Origin: Dallia pectoralis
Taxonomy: Eukaryota > Chordata > Actinopteri > Esociformes > Umbridae
Assembly: GCA_029465975.1 (NCBI GenBank)
Contig: CM055758.1
Location: 5,795,057 to 5,859,056, forward strand
Direction of reading: 5' to 3'
DNA: 64,000 nucleotides
Both the position numbers and the translations under genes were made by a program. Positions 1 through 10,885 of this stretch are shown piece by piece (the first letter of the stretch is position 1; each line of letters opens with the position of its first letter). Below the pieces are notes generated by a model. That model was not told where the DNA came from and made no database searches. It saw only the letters and a program-made list of their open reading frames with translations.

Positions 1-90
1 GGCACACTGACCACTTTAAAGCAAGGCTTTATGGGTAATAAAGCAGGACATAGTGGAGAGCGCTAGCACCGGTACCCCAGCCAGAGCCGA

Positions 91-127
91 CCCCCCCCCC
101 CCCACACACACACACACACACACACAC
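91..127 (-). repeat. (GT)12-G13 microsatellite forming the start of rapgef1 intron 2
   Basis: On the minus strand, exon 2 ends ...AACAAG and the intron starts at once with about twelve GT dinucleotides followed by about thirteen G. The first GT of the microsatellite is therefore the 5' splice site, and the donor reads AAG|GTGTGT rather than the GTRAGT consensus. G runs just inside introns are known splicing enhancers; whether this one acts that way is inference. Positions 1-90 are further intron with nothing recognised. Confidence 0.8.
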
Positions 128-273
128 CTTGTTGACTGGCTTATCATGGCTTTTGACGGCTGGCTCAACCGGAAGCTGCTTGCCCTTCTTCGATTCCGTC
201 CTCTTGATCTTCGGGGAGTGGAACTTGTCCTTCAGCTTCATGGTGAAGGAGGAGAGGTGTGAGCGCTGTGAGT
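128..273 (-). CDS. rapgef1: rapgef1 (C3G) coding exon 2
   Basis: RAPGEF1/C3G is a cytoplasmic guanine nucleotide exchange factor for Rap GTPases, recruited by CRK adaptors in adhesion and growth-factor signalling. This exon encodes the extreme N-terminus: D, then SQRSHLSSFTMKLKDKF, HSPKIKRTESKKGKQ, and finally KPVNK. I recognise it from vertebrate C3G, where DSQRSHLSSFTMKL, KFHSPKIKR, SKKGK and KPVNK recur. The exon is 146 nt, two bases plus 48 codons. Its acceptor (AG at 275-274) follows a strong CTCCTC pyrimidine tract. The donor GT at 127-126 follows an AAG codon, so the exon ends in phase 0. It joins exon 1 in frame, G+AC giving Asp. The segment is basic and serine-rich; the CRK-binding proline motifs and the REM and CDC25 catalytic domains lie in exons left of the window. 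Which teleost paralogue (a or b) is unknown. Confidence 0.9.
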
Positions 274-372
274 CTGAGGAGGAGGAGGAGAAAGAGGAGC
301 GCTGTGAGTCTGTGGAGGAGGAGAAGACAGAGGAGAGGTGTGAGTCTGTGGAGGGGTGACAGAAGTCCATCT
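274..372 (-). other. rapgef1: Tandemly triplicated acceptor region of rapgef1 exon 2 (possible 5' extensions)
   Basis: Reading the minus strand, CAG|ACTCACA occurs three times at exactly 36-nt spacing, with possible exon starts at 345, 309 and 273. Each 36-bp unit carries its own pyrimidine tract (CTCCTCCTC type) and ends in CAG. Because 36 is a multiple of three, all three acceptors keep the frame and accept the same phase-1 exon 1. Using 309 would add 12 residues (a TDSQRS-type serine-rich repeat) and 345 would add 24. A fourth AG, in TTTGCAG|ATGGAC (AG at 372-371), precedes an in-frame ATG at 370-368. The innermost site (273) matches known C3G and is my preferred call; use of the others is unproven. 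Confidence 0.6.
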
Positions 373-384
373 GCAAATGCTGTG

Positions 385-659
385 AATATGTGTCTGTCTG
401 TGTGTCTGTGTGTCTGTGTGTGTGTCTGTCTGTGTGTGTGTCTGTCTGTGTGTTCAGCTGAGGCTATGAGGAGATTCTATCAGGTCTAATCATGTTCCCA
501 TTTCCACTGTCTGTCCCCGGACTGATAACACACAGTCTGTTAGGGAATGTTTCTACACGCAGACACGGATATACTCACAAAACCATAACAAACATGAGCC
601 CGCCCAAGCAAGCACACACACACAAACAAACAAACACACACACACAAACAAACACACAA
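385..659. repeat. Two short microsatellite tracts
   Basis: At 391-452 there is an imperfect TGTC/TGTG run. At 612-658 there is a mixed CA and CAAA run. The bases between are unique sequence with no gene evident. Confidence 0.75.
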
Positions 660-2655
660 CATGTCCTTGGAGAATAGACCGGTAAATAGGAGAGATGGAT
701 ATCGCCTCTTGCTGCATAATTACCAGCAGATTCAAAAATTGCAGTCCAACACCCCTGAGCGAGAGTTTGTCTCAGTTCATCTCCCAGAGTCAAGGTGGAA
801 GTGAACCCTACGGCCACGCCCCTTAGGTCACCTGACCTGACGACACAAGCTGGCCTGTCCACAGCCCGCAGCTCTACACGCATGCCTACAAACAGCCAAC
901 CGATGACATTGACAGAGGAGCGACAGAATTATCTTCCGAAGCAATTTGTGACCAATGCTGATGTGATTAGGGCTTTGTACAATATAACTGATTTGTGAAA
1001 GTGATTTGACCTGAGCTGCTTCTGGCAGGATGAAAAAAATCCTAGGCGCCGTTTTTTGTTTTAGACCCAAATGCATTTGGAGAATTTAAACCTTTTTCAG
1101 CGGGGAACTGACTGACGTCGTGCTTTTTATAAACACACTTCAGGCAATTCTACAATAATTACAGGACAGAAGACTAAGACTGACCGTTGAATGCCACGTC
1201 GTTTGGCAAAATGAGTGGACATTTTAGTTTGTGGCCTTGTTTTTTCATTTAGATGACAGTTTTTCGTAAACTCTGTTAGGGTTATTTTCAGAAGTAGATA
1301 TTTGCATACCAAACAGACACGTGTCTATTCTCAGGGATTGCGTTGTGAAATTCTGGAAAGACACATTAACGACAGCCGAATATAGATGTAGAATAGCCAG
1401 ATAGTGCTTACATGACAGTTTCCACTGGTGTGAGAACAAACATCTATTGACAGTTTCCCCATGAGCGAAACAGTCCCAACGGTTAAACCATTCTAGAGGC
1501 ATAACACATGATATTGGTGTGTCAGATTATATTGGTCACAATACGTATTACGGATCTATTTTTAGCACATGACCTGCCTAAACAGCAAGCTTCCTGACTG
1601 GTTGCAGGAAATTAAAGAAATATATATAAAATACAATTTGCTCAGCCTCTGAGACCACATACAGGCTTGGTTCCAACGGCTTCAGCCTCTTTAAACCCCT
1701 GCAATAATCCGGTCCTGGATGTGGGACTGTTTAAGAGATTTGTGAGAGAGCAGAGCTCTACCCTGCTCCTCTTCTCCCTGGAGAACTCCTCTTTCTCCTC
1801 GCCCTCTCAACCTTGCGCTCTCGGCTGCTCACACAGAGACGCACACAGAGGCAGGACAGACATACTAAACAGCGTCGTTGCTTGCCTCACCGCCGGATAT
1901 TGAGAGCAAAAAAATAAACAATAGACAAAATCAGGAGAAATAGGCCGTTGTCAGGGTGAGATGGGCTCTTCTGATACGCTGTAATACTCTGGAGTTTTAC
2001 TGACTGCGACGTATACAAATTGTAATGAGATATTCGCTGGACTCTATGGCCTCGGATCGATATCCACCACTGTCACAGAAGGTGACTCAAACAATGACAC
2101 GGGAATATATATGGCTTGTGCTTTCACCTTCAGTCAACAAGACAACCAAACACTTCCTGCATGACGCCCCCAATCAGCTGGAGAGGTTCCTAAAATGTTT
2201 GTTCCGTCTTCTTTGGCAATGTACAGATGCTGCCCGTTAAAAAAATGAATTCTGAACTTTTGACAATGAAAACAGAGCACGAGAGAGAGACACCAACGAA
2301 GAGAGAGAGACCGACGGAGAGAGAGGAATAGAGAGAAATAATGAATGGTAGACAGCTCTGCTTTATTGACCCCAGGGTGACTCAGTCTTGCTGCTGTCGC
2401 TGTGACTCACGGTTGTGTGAGATCACTGAAATACATCCATGTGACGTCACGAGCAGTTGGCGCCACGAGCGGACTGACTGATGGGGTCTCGGGTGTTCAG
2501 GTAAAAGGTCAGAGGTCATGGAACAGGCAGTGTATTTTTTTTTATGCTCTCATGAGTGATGACCTTTTGACTGTTCATGTCGTGGTCTGGGAACAATATT
2601 TAACACAGTGGAGAATCAGCCATTCCAGCCGCATCCGTCCGAGCTTGGTGAAATA
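660..2655. other. Intronic sequence, nothing recognised
   Basis: About 2 kb of single-copy-looking intron. It has a short GAGA-rich patch near 2280-2330. I see no exon with convincing splice sites, no RNA gene and no recognisable transposon. Confidence 0.5.
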
Positions 2656-3052
2656 GGAGGACCCTGACCTGCCTGGAGGACCCTGACCTGCCTGGAGGAC
2701 TCTGACCTGCCTGCAGAGGACCCTGACCTGCCTGGAGGACCCTGACCTGCCTGGAGGACCCTGTCCTGCCTGGAGAGGACCCTGACCTGCCTGCAGAGGA
2801 CCCTGACCTGCCTGCAGAAGACCCTGAGCTGCCTGGAGGACCCTGACCTGCCTGGAGGACCCTGACCTGCCTGCAGAGGACCCTGACCTGCCTGCAGAGG
2901 ACCCTGACCTGCCTGGAGGACCCTGACCTGCCTGCAGAGGACCCTGACCTGCCTGCAGAGGACCCTGACCTGCCTGCAGAGGACCCTGACCTGCCTGGAG
3001 GACCCTGACCTGCCTGCAGAGGACCCTGACCTGCCTGGAGAGGACCCTGACC
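2656..3052. repeat. Minisatellite, interleaved 19- and 21-bp units, about 20 copies
   Basis: The core is ACCCTGACCTGCCTG, followed either by GAGG (19-bp unit) or CAGAGG (21-bp unit); the two types are mixed along the array. Open frames across it on the minus strand (up to 225 codons, rich in QAGQGP and GRSGSS) are translations of the repeat, not a protein. Confidence 0.9.
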
Positions 3053-3592
3053 GCAATCCCATCAACCACCATCGGGATAAATGAAGCACTGATTGCAAGC
3101 CAGGCGTCATCAATAGCTGACCTCACTAAAGACTTTATAGTGGCTGAATGGAAGCAAATCCCTGCAGCAATGTTCCAACATCCAGTGGACAGCCCACCCC
3201 GGAATACCAGCCAATAGGGAACACACTCAGCACCGGCGGCCATGATGATCATGTGATGAACGTGTGTCCATGTACATTTGGTGTTTCCAAAGTTAATTAG
3301 TAATCGAGTTTAATAATCGTGATCTCAATTATGACCAGAATAATCGTGATGATGATATTTGCCATAATCGAGCAGCCCAAATATAGGCCCCACTCCACCC
3401 CCGGCTGAATGATCAAATTGACCCGGAACAGCCAGGTGGGATCCCTCTGACAGCTGCGTACCTTCTCCTGTCCTCCCTTGATCCACAGTGGTGGTCAGAG
3501 AAGAGCAGAGGAGTCACTGTTTTGGGTTGCTTGCAGCTGTTCACCAACCAGTGACAAGCAGAGCTCGTATGTAGTGTGCATTGAAAGAGCGA

Positions 3593-3593
<1 letters not shown>

Positions 3594-3627
<34 letters not shown>

Positions 3628-3842
3628 GGCGTGTGTAGGCTTGTGGTGGCTGGCTGCTAGGCTAAATGATGACATCAGGAGTCAAGAGGTTCCTACACCA
3701 GCTGTTAAAGACATGGAGGTGTTCAAAGCAACGACAGAGAGAGAGATACACACAGAAAGACGCAAAACACATAGAGACAGAGACACACATAGAGACAGAG
3801 ACACACATAGAGACAGAGACACACATAGACAGAGACACACAA
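3594..3842. repeat. (GT)n microsatellite and an 18-bp AGAGACAGAGACACACAT repeat
   Basis: A GT run lies at 3594-3626. A separate 18-bp unit, AGAGACAGAGACACACAT, repeats about four times at 3773-3842. The intervening bases look unique. Confidence 0.8.
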
Positions 3843-5931
3843 AGAGACACAGAACGAGAGATATGCAGAAAGATATCAAGAGAATAGAATAAGAGATGGT
3901 AAGGAAGGCAAGCTGCAGCCACACAAAGACGAGAGACAGCGAGAGAAAGTGGGACAGACAAAAGATCTGCTACGTCTGTGCGTGTATGTGTCCGTGCACG
4001 TGCGCGTATGAAGTGGTAAATGAAAGAACGAATCATCTGCTTAACAAAGCGAGACTCCCTCATATCCTCAACGCACACATGAACCAAAATGATGCGTGGA
4101 GAATAGCCGAATGAGAGTTAGCAATCGCTCTCCTGATCTGTTCACTTGGGCCCTAATGAGATTCTACAACAGGAGGGGCAGGAGAGGGGGAATTGTAAAA
4201 ATGCACTTGTATAGTGCAAAACAAAGAACAAGATAAGAAGCATTAAAACAGCTTCACAAACTGGCTAACATAAAGAACACACACACACACACACAACCAC
4301 AAGGAGGAAGTTTGGTCTTCTGAAAACAAACCTAACTAGATGTGATGTGGCTACGAGGACAGATTCTGTAGTGACCATAACAATATGCAACATCATACAC
4401 ACCAGCGTTATTCTTCACACCCCGAAATTCAAATCACTTATGAGCGACTATATGGGTCCCGGTACAACTGGAGGTCACATTTAAGGCTCAAATGTATGAA
4501 ACAAGTGGTAAACATGTATATTTGATACAGTAACATTTTTCTAAATGAAAATCAACCACCCATGAGCTTTATCTGGGCTTGGCAGAATTGTTGATGGGTA
4601 CAATTCAGTCATTCATTGGTGGGGTTTTCCTGGTGGTTTTCCGCTCTTAGTTGCACTACAGAACAATGGGTTACAGGAAGGGGAATAAGGGTGGACAGGA
4701 AGTCAGATTGTGTAAACGACAGTGGCGTCAGTACACACCCCTGTGGGACCCCATTGACCAAGCACTCAAGGAATACCCATATTGAGTGGTTAACACCATG
4801 GTGTCATGTCAACGCAAAGACTTATTTGGAAAGTAATTTCAATCAACATTAAGTGCAACTTGAAATCGTGCGGTTCATTCAAGGGAACCCCCCAAAAACC
4901 TAGATGCGGCAAAGCACCCCGATTCAAAATGATGACAATTCAGGTTCATGCTGCCAAGTCCCCTCACACTCAGTTTGAATTGCCCACAGTCCACGCAGGA
5001 CCACTGCCTTTTTCATGGATATAAAACTTGGGTGATTCAAAACTGAATGTGCATAAACAGTAACCCCTTCTGAGGGACGATCTTGGGTCTGGTTCTTTTT
5101 TTTTTTATCAGTTTGGGTTTCGGGTAAAAGTCTGATCAAAAGGTTGAAACAACTTTGCGGCACAAAAAGCAAATGCAGTCGTAGGCAAATAATACCCTTT
5201 TTAGAACCAATTGAAGCAAGTGTTGACAAACATCACGTTGTCCTGACAAAACACCAAGCCAATGTAAACCTAAACGAAACACAGGACTACATCAAAAGGT
5301 GAAATGAGAAAAGGGTTGTGTTTAAATAAAGGCATACACACACACACACACACCACAGAGTTTAAATGCAGTTCACTTTGCTGTGGGACATTTCACAAAG
5401 TAGACACCAATACTGGCACGGAAACTAATGGACTGAACTGGCGTACGCCATCTAACAGAGCATGTCCAGATAGATGCTTATCAGGAATCTATAGCACATG
5501 GCACTAGCAGATCCATAAAGCACCACAATGTGTGCGTTTTATTGTGTCTCTTACCTGAAGTTTAGAGCACCCCATTTGACAAATGTGTTCAGTCACTCAA
5601 GACGTTACAGTAGTCCTTTAGCATTGGCGCATTTATATTATGACGAGGTCATGAGGAGCTGACAGTCTGATTGGCCAGCGAGGAAGTCAGTCATATGTGA
5701 TCATGGTCACTGCACACACACACACACACACACTGTTAAAAGGCATTCGGCTACATGTCGTTCAACACTAAATGAGCCAGAGCTCACAAACCCCATTCCA
5801 ATACAATGTGTCAGGACCAAAGAATACCGTTCAGACATAACAAAATCTTCCCTGGAACAGCGGGACTGAGGAGACAAGTGCTTAGCAGTAACATAGGCCT
5901 GAGTAGTAGGAAAAACGCCCCAACACCTAGT
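3843..5931. other. Intronic sequence with small CA tracts
   Basis: Short CA runs occur at about 4280-4296, 5336-5352 and 5713-5733. No exon, RNA gene or transposon recognised. Confidence 0.5.
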
Positions 5932-6027
5932 CACTGGGGCCCGTCCGTGTCGTATGTAAGACAGTGGGGCCCTTCCGTGTCGTATGTAAAACAGTGGGGC
6001 CCTTCTGTGTCGTATGTCTGACAGTGG
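5932..6027. repeat. 30-bp tandem repeat, 3 copies
   Basis: Unit contains CAGTGGGGCCCTTCCGTGTC followed by GTATGT. Three units differ by a few bases; GGGGCCC gives each unit a small palindrome. Confidence 0.85.
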
Positions 6028-6129
6028 AACTTACAGTACTGGTAAAAGTACTTGCCTGCACATAAACACTGACAAGTATTGCCTCTGTTCCACTGCGTAC
6101 AGAGCCAACAGCCATCCCCAACTCCACCA

Positions 6130-6284
6130 GACCAGACCAGACCACCACCACTACAAACTACTACAGACCTCAACCACCACCACTACTACTACTACAGACC
6201 TCAACCACCACCGCTACTACTACAGACCTCTACCACCACCACCATTGCAGACCTCTACCACCACCACCACTAAAGACCTCTACC

Positions 6285-6322
<38 letters not shown>

Positions 6323-6414
6323 AGACCTCAACCACCACCGCTACTACTACAGACCTCTACCACCACCACCATTGCAGACCTCTACCACCACCACCACTAA
6401 AGACCTCTACCACC

Positions 6415-6449
<35 letters not shown>

Positions 6450-6470
6450 AGACCTCAACCACTACTACGC
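6130..6470. repeat. CAC/TAC trinucleotide region with a 127-bp higher-order period
   Basis: Runs of CAC and TAC triplets are separated by ACAGACCTC or AAAGACCTC. A longer block, starting at ACAGACCTCAACCACCACCG (6194), recurs at 6321, so the region has been duplicated with a period of about 127 bp. Plus-strand open frames with His, Tyr and Thr runs here are repeat artefacts. Confidence 0.85.
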
Positions 6471-6683
6471 CCTGGCAGACCACTACCGCCTCCCCATCAT
6501 CCCCATCCCCACCGCCTCAGAGCGTGTCCAGGCCAGAGGATAGAAATGTTCATCTCTTTGTTTGAATAGATCCGATGTGGGTCGTCCTGTGGTGAATGGG
6601 AACACGAGGCCCAGTAGGGCAACACGACTGTCCCTCAGAAGCAGCGTGGGGCCCCGGGGCTGGGTCATTCACTTGTCCTGCGC

Positions 6684-6686
6684 ACA

Positions 6687-6726
<40 letters not shown>

Positions 6727-6745
6727 CACTCTCTCTCTCTCTCTA
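6684..6745. repeat. Compound (CA)n-(CT)n microsatellite
   Basis: An uninterrupted CA run passes into CACT and then CT repeats. Simple sequence with no gene over it. Confidence 0.9.
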
Positions 6746-7169
6746 GGCTATTCACGAGACTATTCATTAAACCCGTACAGATGAGAGGATGCCACAGGGC
6801 ACATCCGCAACAAGTCCTTAAACAATAGAAACCCATACAGGCCGGAGCTGCGTACCAGAAAGCAAGTAGCATCTACTCTCTTGAGTAGTCCAGCTTCACA
6901 TTCCAGCTCCGGCTTCACCTTAAGGGGATGCTACATACTGCTTGTCTGCCTGCTGCTAACTCTGCTGACTTGTAAGTGCGCGTGTCACATTTGCCTCGGT
7001 GAACCGCAGACTCTCCGGCGAGATGACTTTACATTAGGGATGCACCGATGCATTGGCAGTACATGGGCATCGCTGTTCTAGGTACATGTTGCCTGGGTAC
7101 CCGGCCGGCCACTGTGTTCCTGATGCCAGCTGTAAGCGACCACAGTGTCCCCTTGCTCCCATCTGGGGA

Positions 7170-7388
7170 GGACGTGAGAGACAGACTGGGAGAGAGAGTG
7201 AGAGACAGACTGGGAGAGAGAGTGAGAGACAGACTGAGAGCGAGAGTGAGAGACAGACTGGGAGAGAGAGTGAGAGACAGACTGGGAGAGAGAGTGAGAG
7301 ACAGACTGGGAGAGAGAGTGAGAGACAGACTGGGAGAGAGAGTGAGAGACAGACTGGGAGAGAGAGTGAGAGACAGACTGGGAGAGTG
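7170..7388. repeat. 24-bp minisatellite, about 9 copies
   Basis: Unit is AGAGACAGACTGGGAGAGAG plus AGTG, nearly invariant apart from one GAGAGCGAG variant. Being a multiple of three, it stays open in several frames on both strands (RDRLGERV-type repeats), which explains open frames of 113-123 codons. Confidence 0.9.
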
Positions 7389-7443
7389 ATGAAAGCAGTA
7401 TTGTTATAATGTATTGTGTTAAGTACTTACGGTTCTTGGACCT

Positions 7444-7735
7444 TTGCACTGGCTTCCAGTCAGTTACATTATAGATTTTAAAGTGATTCTTTTAGTCTAC
7501 AAATCACTGAACGGTCTGGGCCCTCAATACATCTCTGATATGTTTAAAGATTATAAACCGGGCAGGGCTCTTAGATCATTGAACTCTAGTAGAGCTAGTA
7601 GAGCCCAAGAGTAGAGTCAAAACGTAACTAATCTATGTATGAATTGTGCTATATACACACACATGTTTACATGCTTCGGCAATGTTAACATATGCTTCCC
7701 ATGCCAATAAAGCCCATTGCATTGAATTGAGAGAC
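7444..7735 (+). mobile_element. LINE fragment (L2-like): ORF2 C-terminal remnant plus 3' tail
   Basis: From 7444 the plus strand translates without stops to LHWLPVSYIIDFKVILLVYK, then SLNGLGPQYISDM and PGRALRS. This matches the C-terminal reverse-transcriptase region of fish L2/Maui-type LINEs as I know them. It decays after about 7590. The tail at 7670-7735 has CCATGCCAATAAAGCCC, with an AATAAA signal, and ends in ATTGAATTGA-type short repeats, a typical LINE 3' end. The copy is heavily 5'-truncated and cannot be active. Exact clade is uncertain. Confidence 0.75.
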
Positions 7736-7875
7736 ACAGAGAGAGAGAGTGAAAGAGAGGCACAGGAAAGGAAAAAACAATAGACAGGGAGAGACCTTCA
7801 AGTGACCCTTTGTGTACTGTATCTCTAGTTTGGTGCATTCTGCAGCATGTTCTTTGGCTCCTGGCCCTGCGGTGT

Positions 7876-7993
7876 TGTGTTCGGCAGCGCGTTGGGTTCG
7901 GCAGCGCGTTGGGTTCGGCAGCGCGTTGGGTTCGGCAGCGCGTTGGGTTCGGCAGCGCGTTGGGTTCGGCAGCGCGATGGGTTCGGCAGCGCG
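7876..7993. repeat. 17-bp minisatellite, about 7 copies
   Basis: Unit GTTGGGTTCGGCAGCGC, almost identical in all copies, with two CpG-containing GCGC sites per boundary. It is CpG-rich in a CpG-poor neighbourhood, suggesting recent expansion or lack of methylation. Confidence 0.9.
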
Positions 7994-8779
7994 TCTGCGG
8001 TAACACAAGCAGGCTAACCTCAGAGTCACATTGACTGGCAAAAAGGACAGAAGGGGAAAAATGATACTACCTCGGGTTTTTCTCGTCTCATAGTAGAAAA
8101 AAAAAACATAGGCCTGAGGACTCATTTATATGCACCCTGCTTAAAAAGGGACAATGGGAGAAATTCTTCAGAAAAAGTCCGCAATTTATCTGCAGTACTA
8201 GCGGAATGATAGCGTTTTATTACATTCATTCACGAGAAATGATTAGGGGTGCATAACAAAACCCCTCTGATTATGCTGAATTTCAAGTGTAGCCAAATGG
8301 ATAACTTTCACCCCCACAATCTCAGTTCTCCAAATATTATCCGAATTTATCCTTTTCCCCACTTGGTAGAGCGTCTTGAAGTAGCAGTTACACTAATTGT
8401 TTTAGAGTGTATCCATAATTCTACCACATCGTGTACATTTTGTCAATGTCTGAAGGTGTCTTGTGGTATCTGGCTATAAACAGCAGACATAAGCAGCAGA
8501 TCCAAGTCCTGTAAGTTGCTAAGTGGAGCCGTCGTCTGTCCGCGTGTCCGTCTGGACCTTGTGAAGCAGTTAGCAGTGATGCAAAAAAAAGATAAATATT
8601 CCGGAACAAAGTATCCAATGCAACCTTAACCATTTGTATTAATCCAGTGTATATTTGTTTTTAGCTAAATCCGTCATCAAATGAGTTCCAAGTAGACATT
8701 TGGAATACACTGACATTTCTGAAAGTACAAAGAATCAGAGAAAGCATGCAACAAATATTGTGGGACCTCATGAATGGCA

Positions 8780-8823
<44 letters not shown>

Positions 8824-9217
8824 CATGACTGGCCGGACAAGATCCCTGCTGTCAGTTACTGCTGGCACTGATTGCTGTCAGACGGCCTGTTTCAGGAGGA
8901 CGGGGCACAAGGAAATGGGTCAGGCCAGACGTACGCAAGCAGAAAGCCAACACACTGCCTGGAGGGCTACAGGCAACTCAGCGGATGACGAGATGACGTA
9001 GGTCTGTCATACTGGGTGACACAGATGTCTGAGGGATTGGTGAAGAGTCAAACACCAGAATAAAGTCACACACACACACACTAAACTGGGTTTCAGAAGA
9101 TAGCTTCCTAGGAGTGGAGAAATAACCCCCCCGACACCCACACAAACACCTTCAAACATTTCATAATATTGGCCGATGACTCGATTGATGATTGGTTGGA
9201 TGACTCAATGTCATCTG
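7994..9217. other. Intronic sequence with one (GT)n tract
   Basis: A clean GT run lies at 8784-8821 and a short CA run near 9066-9080. Otherwise unique-looking DNA with no exon or RNA gene recognised. Confidence 0.5.
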
Positions 9218-9738
9218 CTCTTTACATCCACACCAGTTAATTAACTACTGTAGAGTTAGCTGCTCTTTATATCCACACCAGTTAATTAACTACTGTAGAG
9301 TTAGCTGCTCTTTATATCCACACCAGTTAATTAACTACTGTAGAGTTAGCTGCTCTTTATATCCACACCAGTTAATTAACTACTGTAGAGTTAGCTGCTC
9401 TTTATATCCACACCAGTTAATTAACTACTGTAGAGTTAGCTGCTCTTTATATCCACACCAGTTAATTAACTACTGTAGAGTTAGCTGCTCTTTATATCCC
9501 CACCAGTTAATTAACTACTGTAGAGTTAGCTGCTCTTTATATCCACACCAGTTAATTAACTACTGTAGAGTTAGCTGCTCTTTATATCCACACCAGTTAA
9601 TTAACTACTGTAGAGTTAGCTGCTCTTTATATCCCCACCAGTTAATTAACTACTGTAGAGTTAGCTGCTCTTTATATCCACACCAGTTAATTAACTACTG
9701 TAGAGTTAGCTGCTCTTTATATCCACACCAGTTAACTA
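9218..9738. repeat. 45-bp minisatellite, about 11.5 copies
   Basis: Unit includes TTAATTAACTACTGTAGAGT, then TAGCTGCTCTTTATATCC and CACACCAG. Copies are nearly identical; the main variant is ATCCACACC versus ATCCCCACC. The TTAATTAA core is a perfect palindrome. The unit has stops in every frame tested, so no coding potential. Confidence 0.9.
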
Positions 9739-10641
9739 CTGTCAGACACAGAAACATTCACCAACACATTGCTGAGCCGCCCAACTAGCCTCATCAGCAC
9801 AGTCCAGATGCCCCCCAAACACACACACACACACCTCACTCCCATCAGGGACCCTGAAACTCTCTAAACTGCACGGCGGGTTAAGCGCGTCTGCAGCGGA
9901 AGCCTCATTAAGCTGGACTGCCCTCCGTGTGCGATGTGTTTTCAAAACAAGGCGTGATGCCATCCTGCTCTGTGTAATCACAATGCACACACAACCATGG
10001 ACCAGCTCAATTATCCAGTCTCTCCCTCTCTCTCCCTCCCTCTCATCTAGGGCTCACGCACGCTGGCTGGAACAACCCTTATGAACGGGGCCAATCCGCC
10101 AAATGCAACAGATATAACCAATAAACACTTCGCAGACACTTCACACGTGGCGACGACAGACACGTCTGGCGCCTAGTTGGAAAACGTCATGAAAGACAAC
10201 GGAACCTATAGGACCAACACAGTCCATGGGTTTCTCATCGACAAGAACACAGACCTCTCTGTGCCGATACTGACCGGGTGGATCGGACTGTTGAAAGCCC
10301 ACGTGCCTGAAGTCTAGTGTGGGAAGGCCGGGCTGAACAAGAGCTGTGGCTGGAGGCCTCTTCTGGCTGGCTGGATCCACCCTAGACTCCATCACGGCAA
10401 ATGAGCACCTTCACAAAAGCCACACTATATGAAAAGCACAGGGAGGAATGTCCCCCAGCACATCAGTCCTGCAAGCACTGACATTTTTCTGTACGTGGAA
10501 GCAAAAAAAATAATAACAGGATGCCTTGAATTGCTGATCCTTTAGAGGAATAAAGAACCAGACAAAAACAGGAAACGGTAAATGGATGCGTGGAAGCAAG
10601 AAGTGAGGAGAGACAGTGAAATGGGTTTATGAATCTGCGTC
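9739..10641. other. Intronic sequence, nothing recognised
   Basis: Moderately GC-rich around 9850-10400. An open minus-strand frame at 10141-10395 lacks any recognisable domain and is probably chance. Confidence 0.45.
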
Positions 10642-10885
10642 AGGGGGTGCCAACCTGCCCCCAGATACGAGGTGCCCACCTGCCCCCAGATACGAGGTGC
10701 CCACCTGCCCCCAGATACGAGGTGCCCACCTGCCCCCAGATTTCGGGTGCCAATCAACCCCTAATCAATATGGGGTGCCAATCAACCCCTAATCAATATG
10801 GGGTGCCAACCTACCCCTAATCAATATGGGGTGCCAACCAACCCCTAATCAATATGGGGTGCCAACCTACCCCCAAATACAGGGT
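10642..10885. repeat. Two adjacent related minisatellites (25 bp, about 4 copies; about 30 bp, about 4.5 copies)
   Basis: 10650-10745 repeats GAGGTGCCCACCTGCCCCCA plus GATAC. 10746-10885 repeats CAACCCCTAATCAATATGGG plus GTGCCAA. The shared GGTGCCAA/GGTGCCCA junction suggests the second array arose from the edge of the first. Confidence 0.85.

Noticed and set aside
9218..9738. CRISPR-like or iteron array
   Set aside because: Head-to-tail 45-bp units without spacers and no nearby cas or replication genes.
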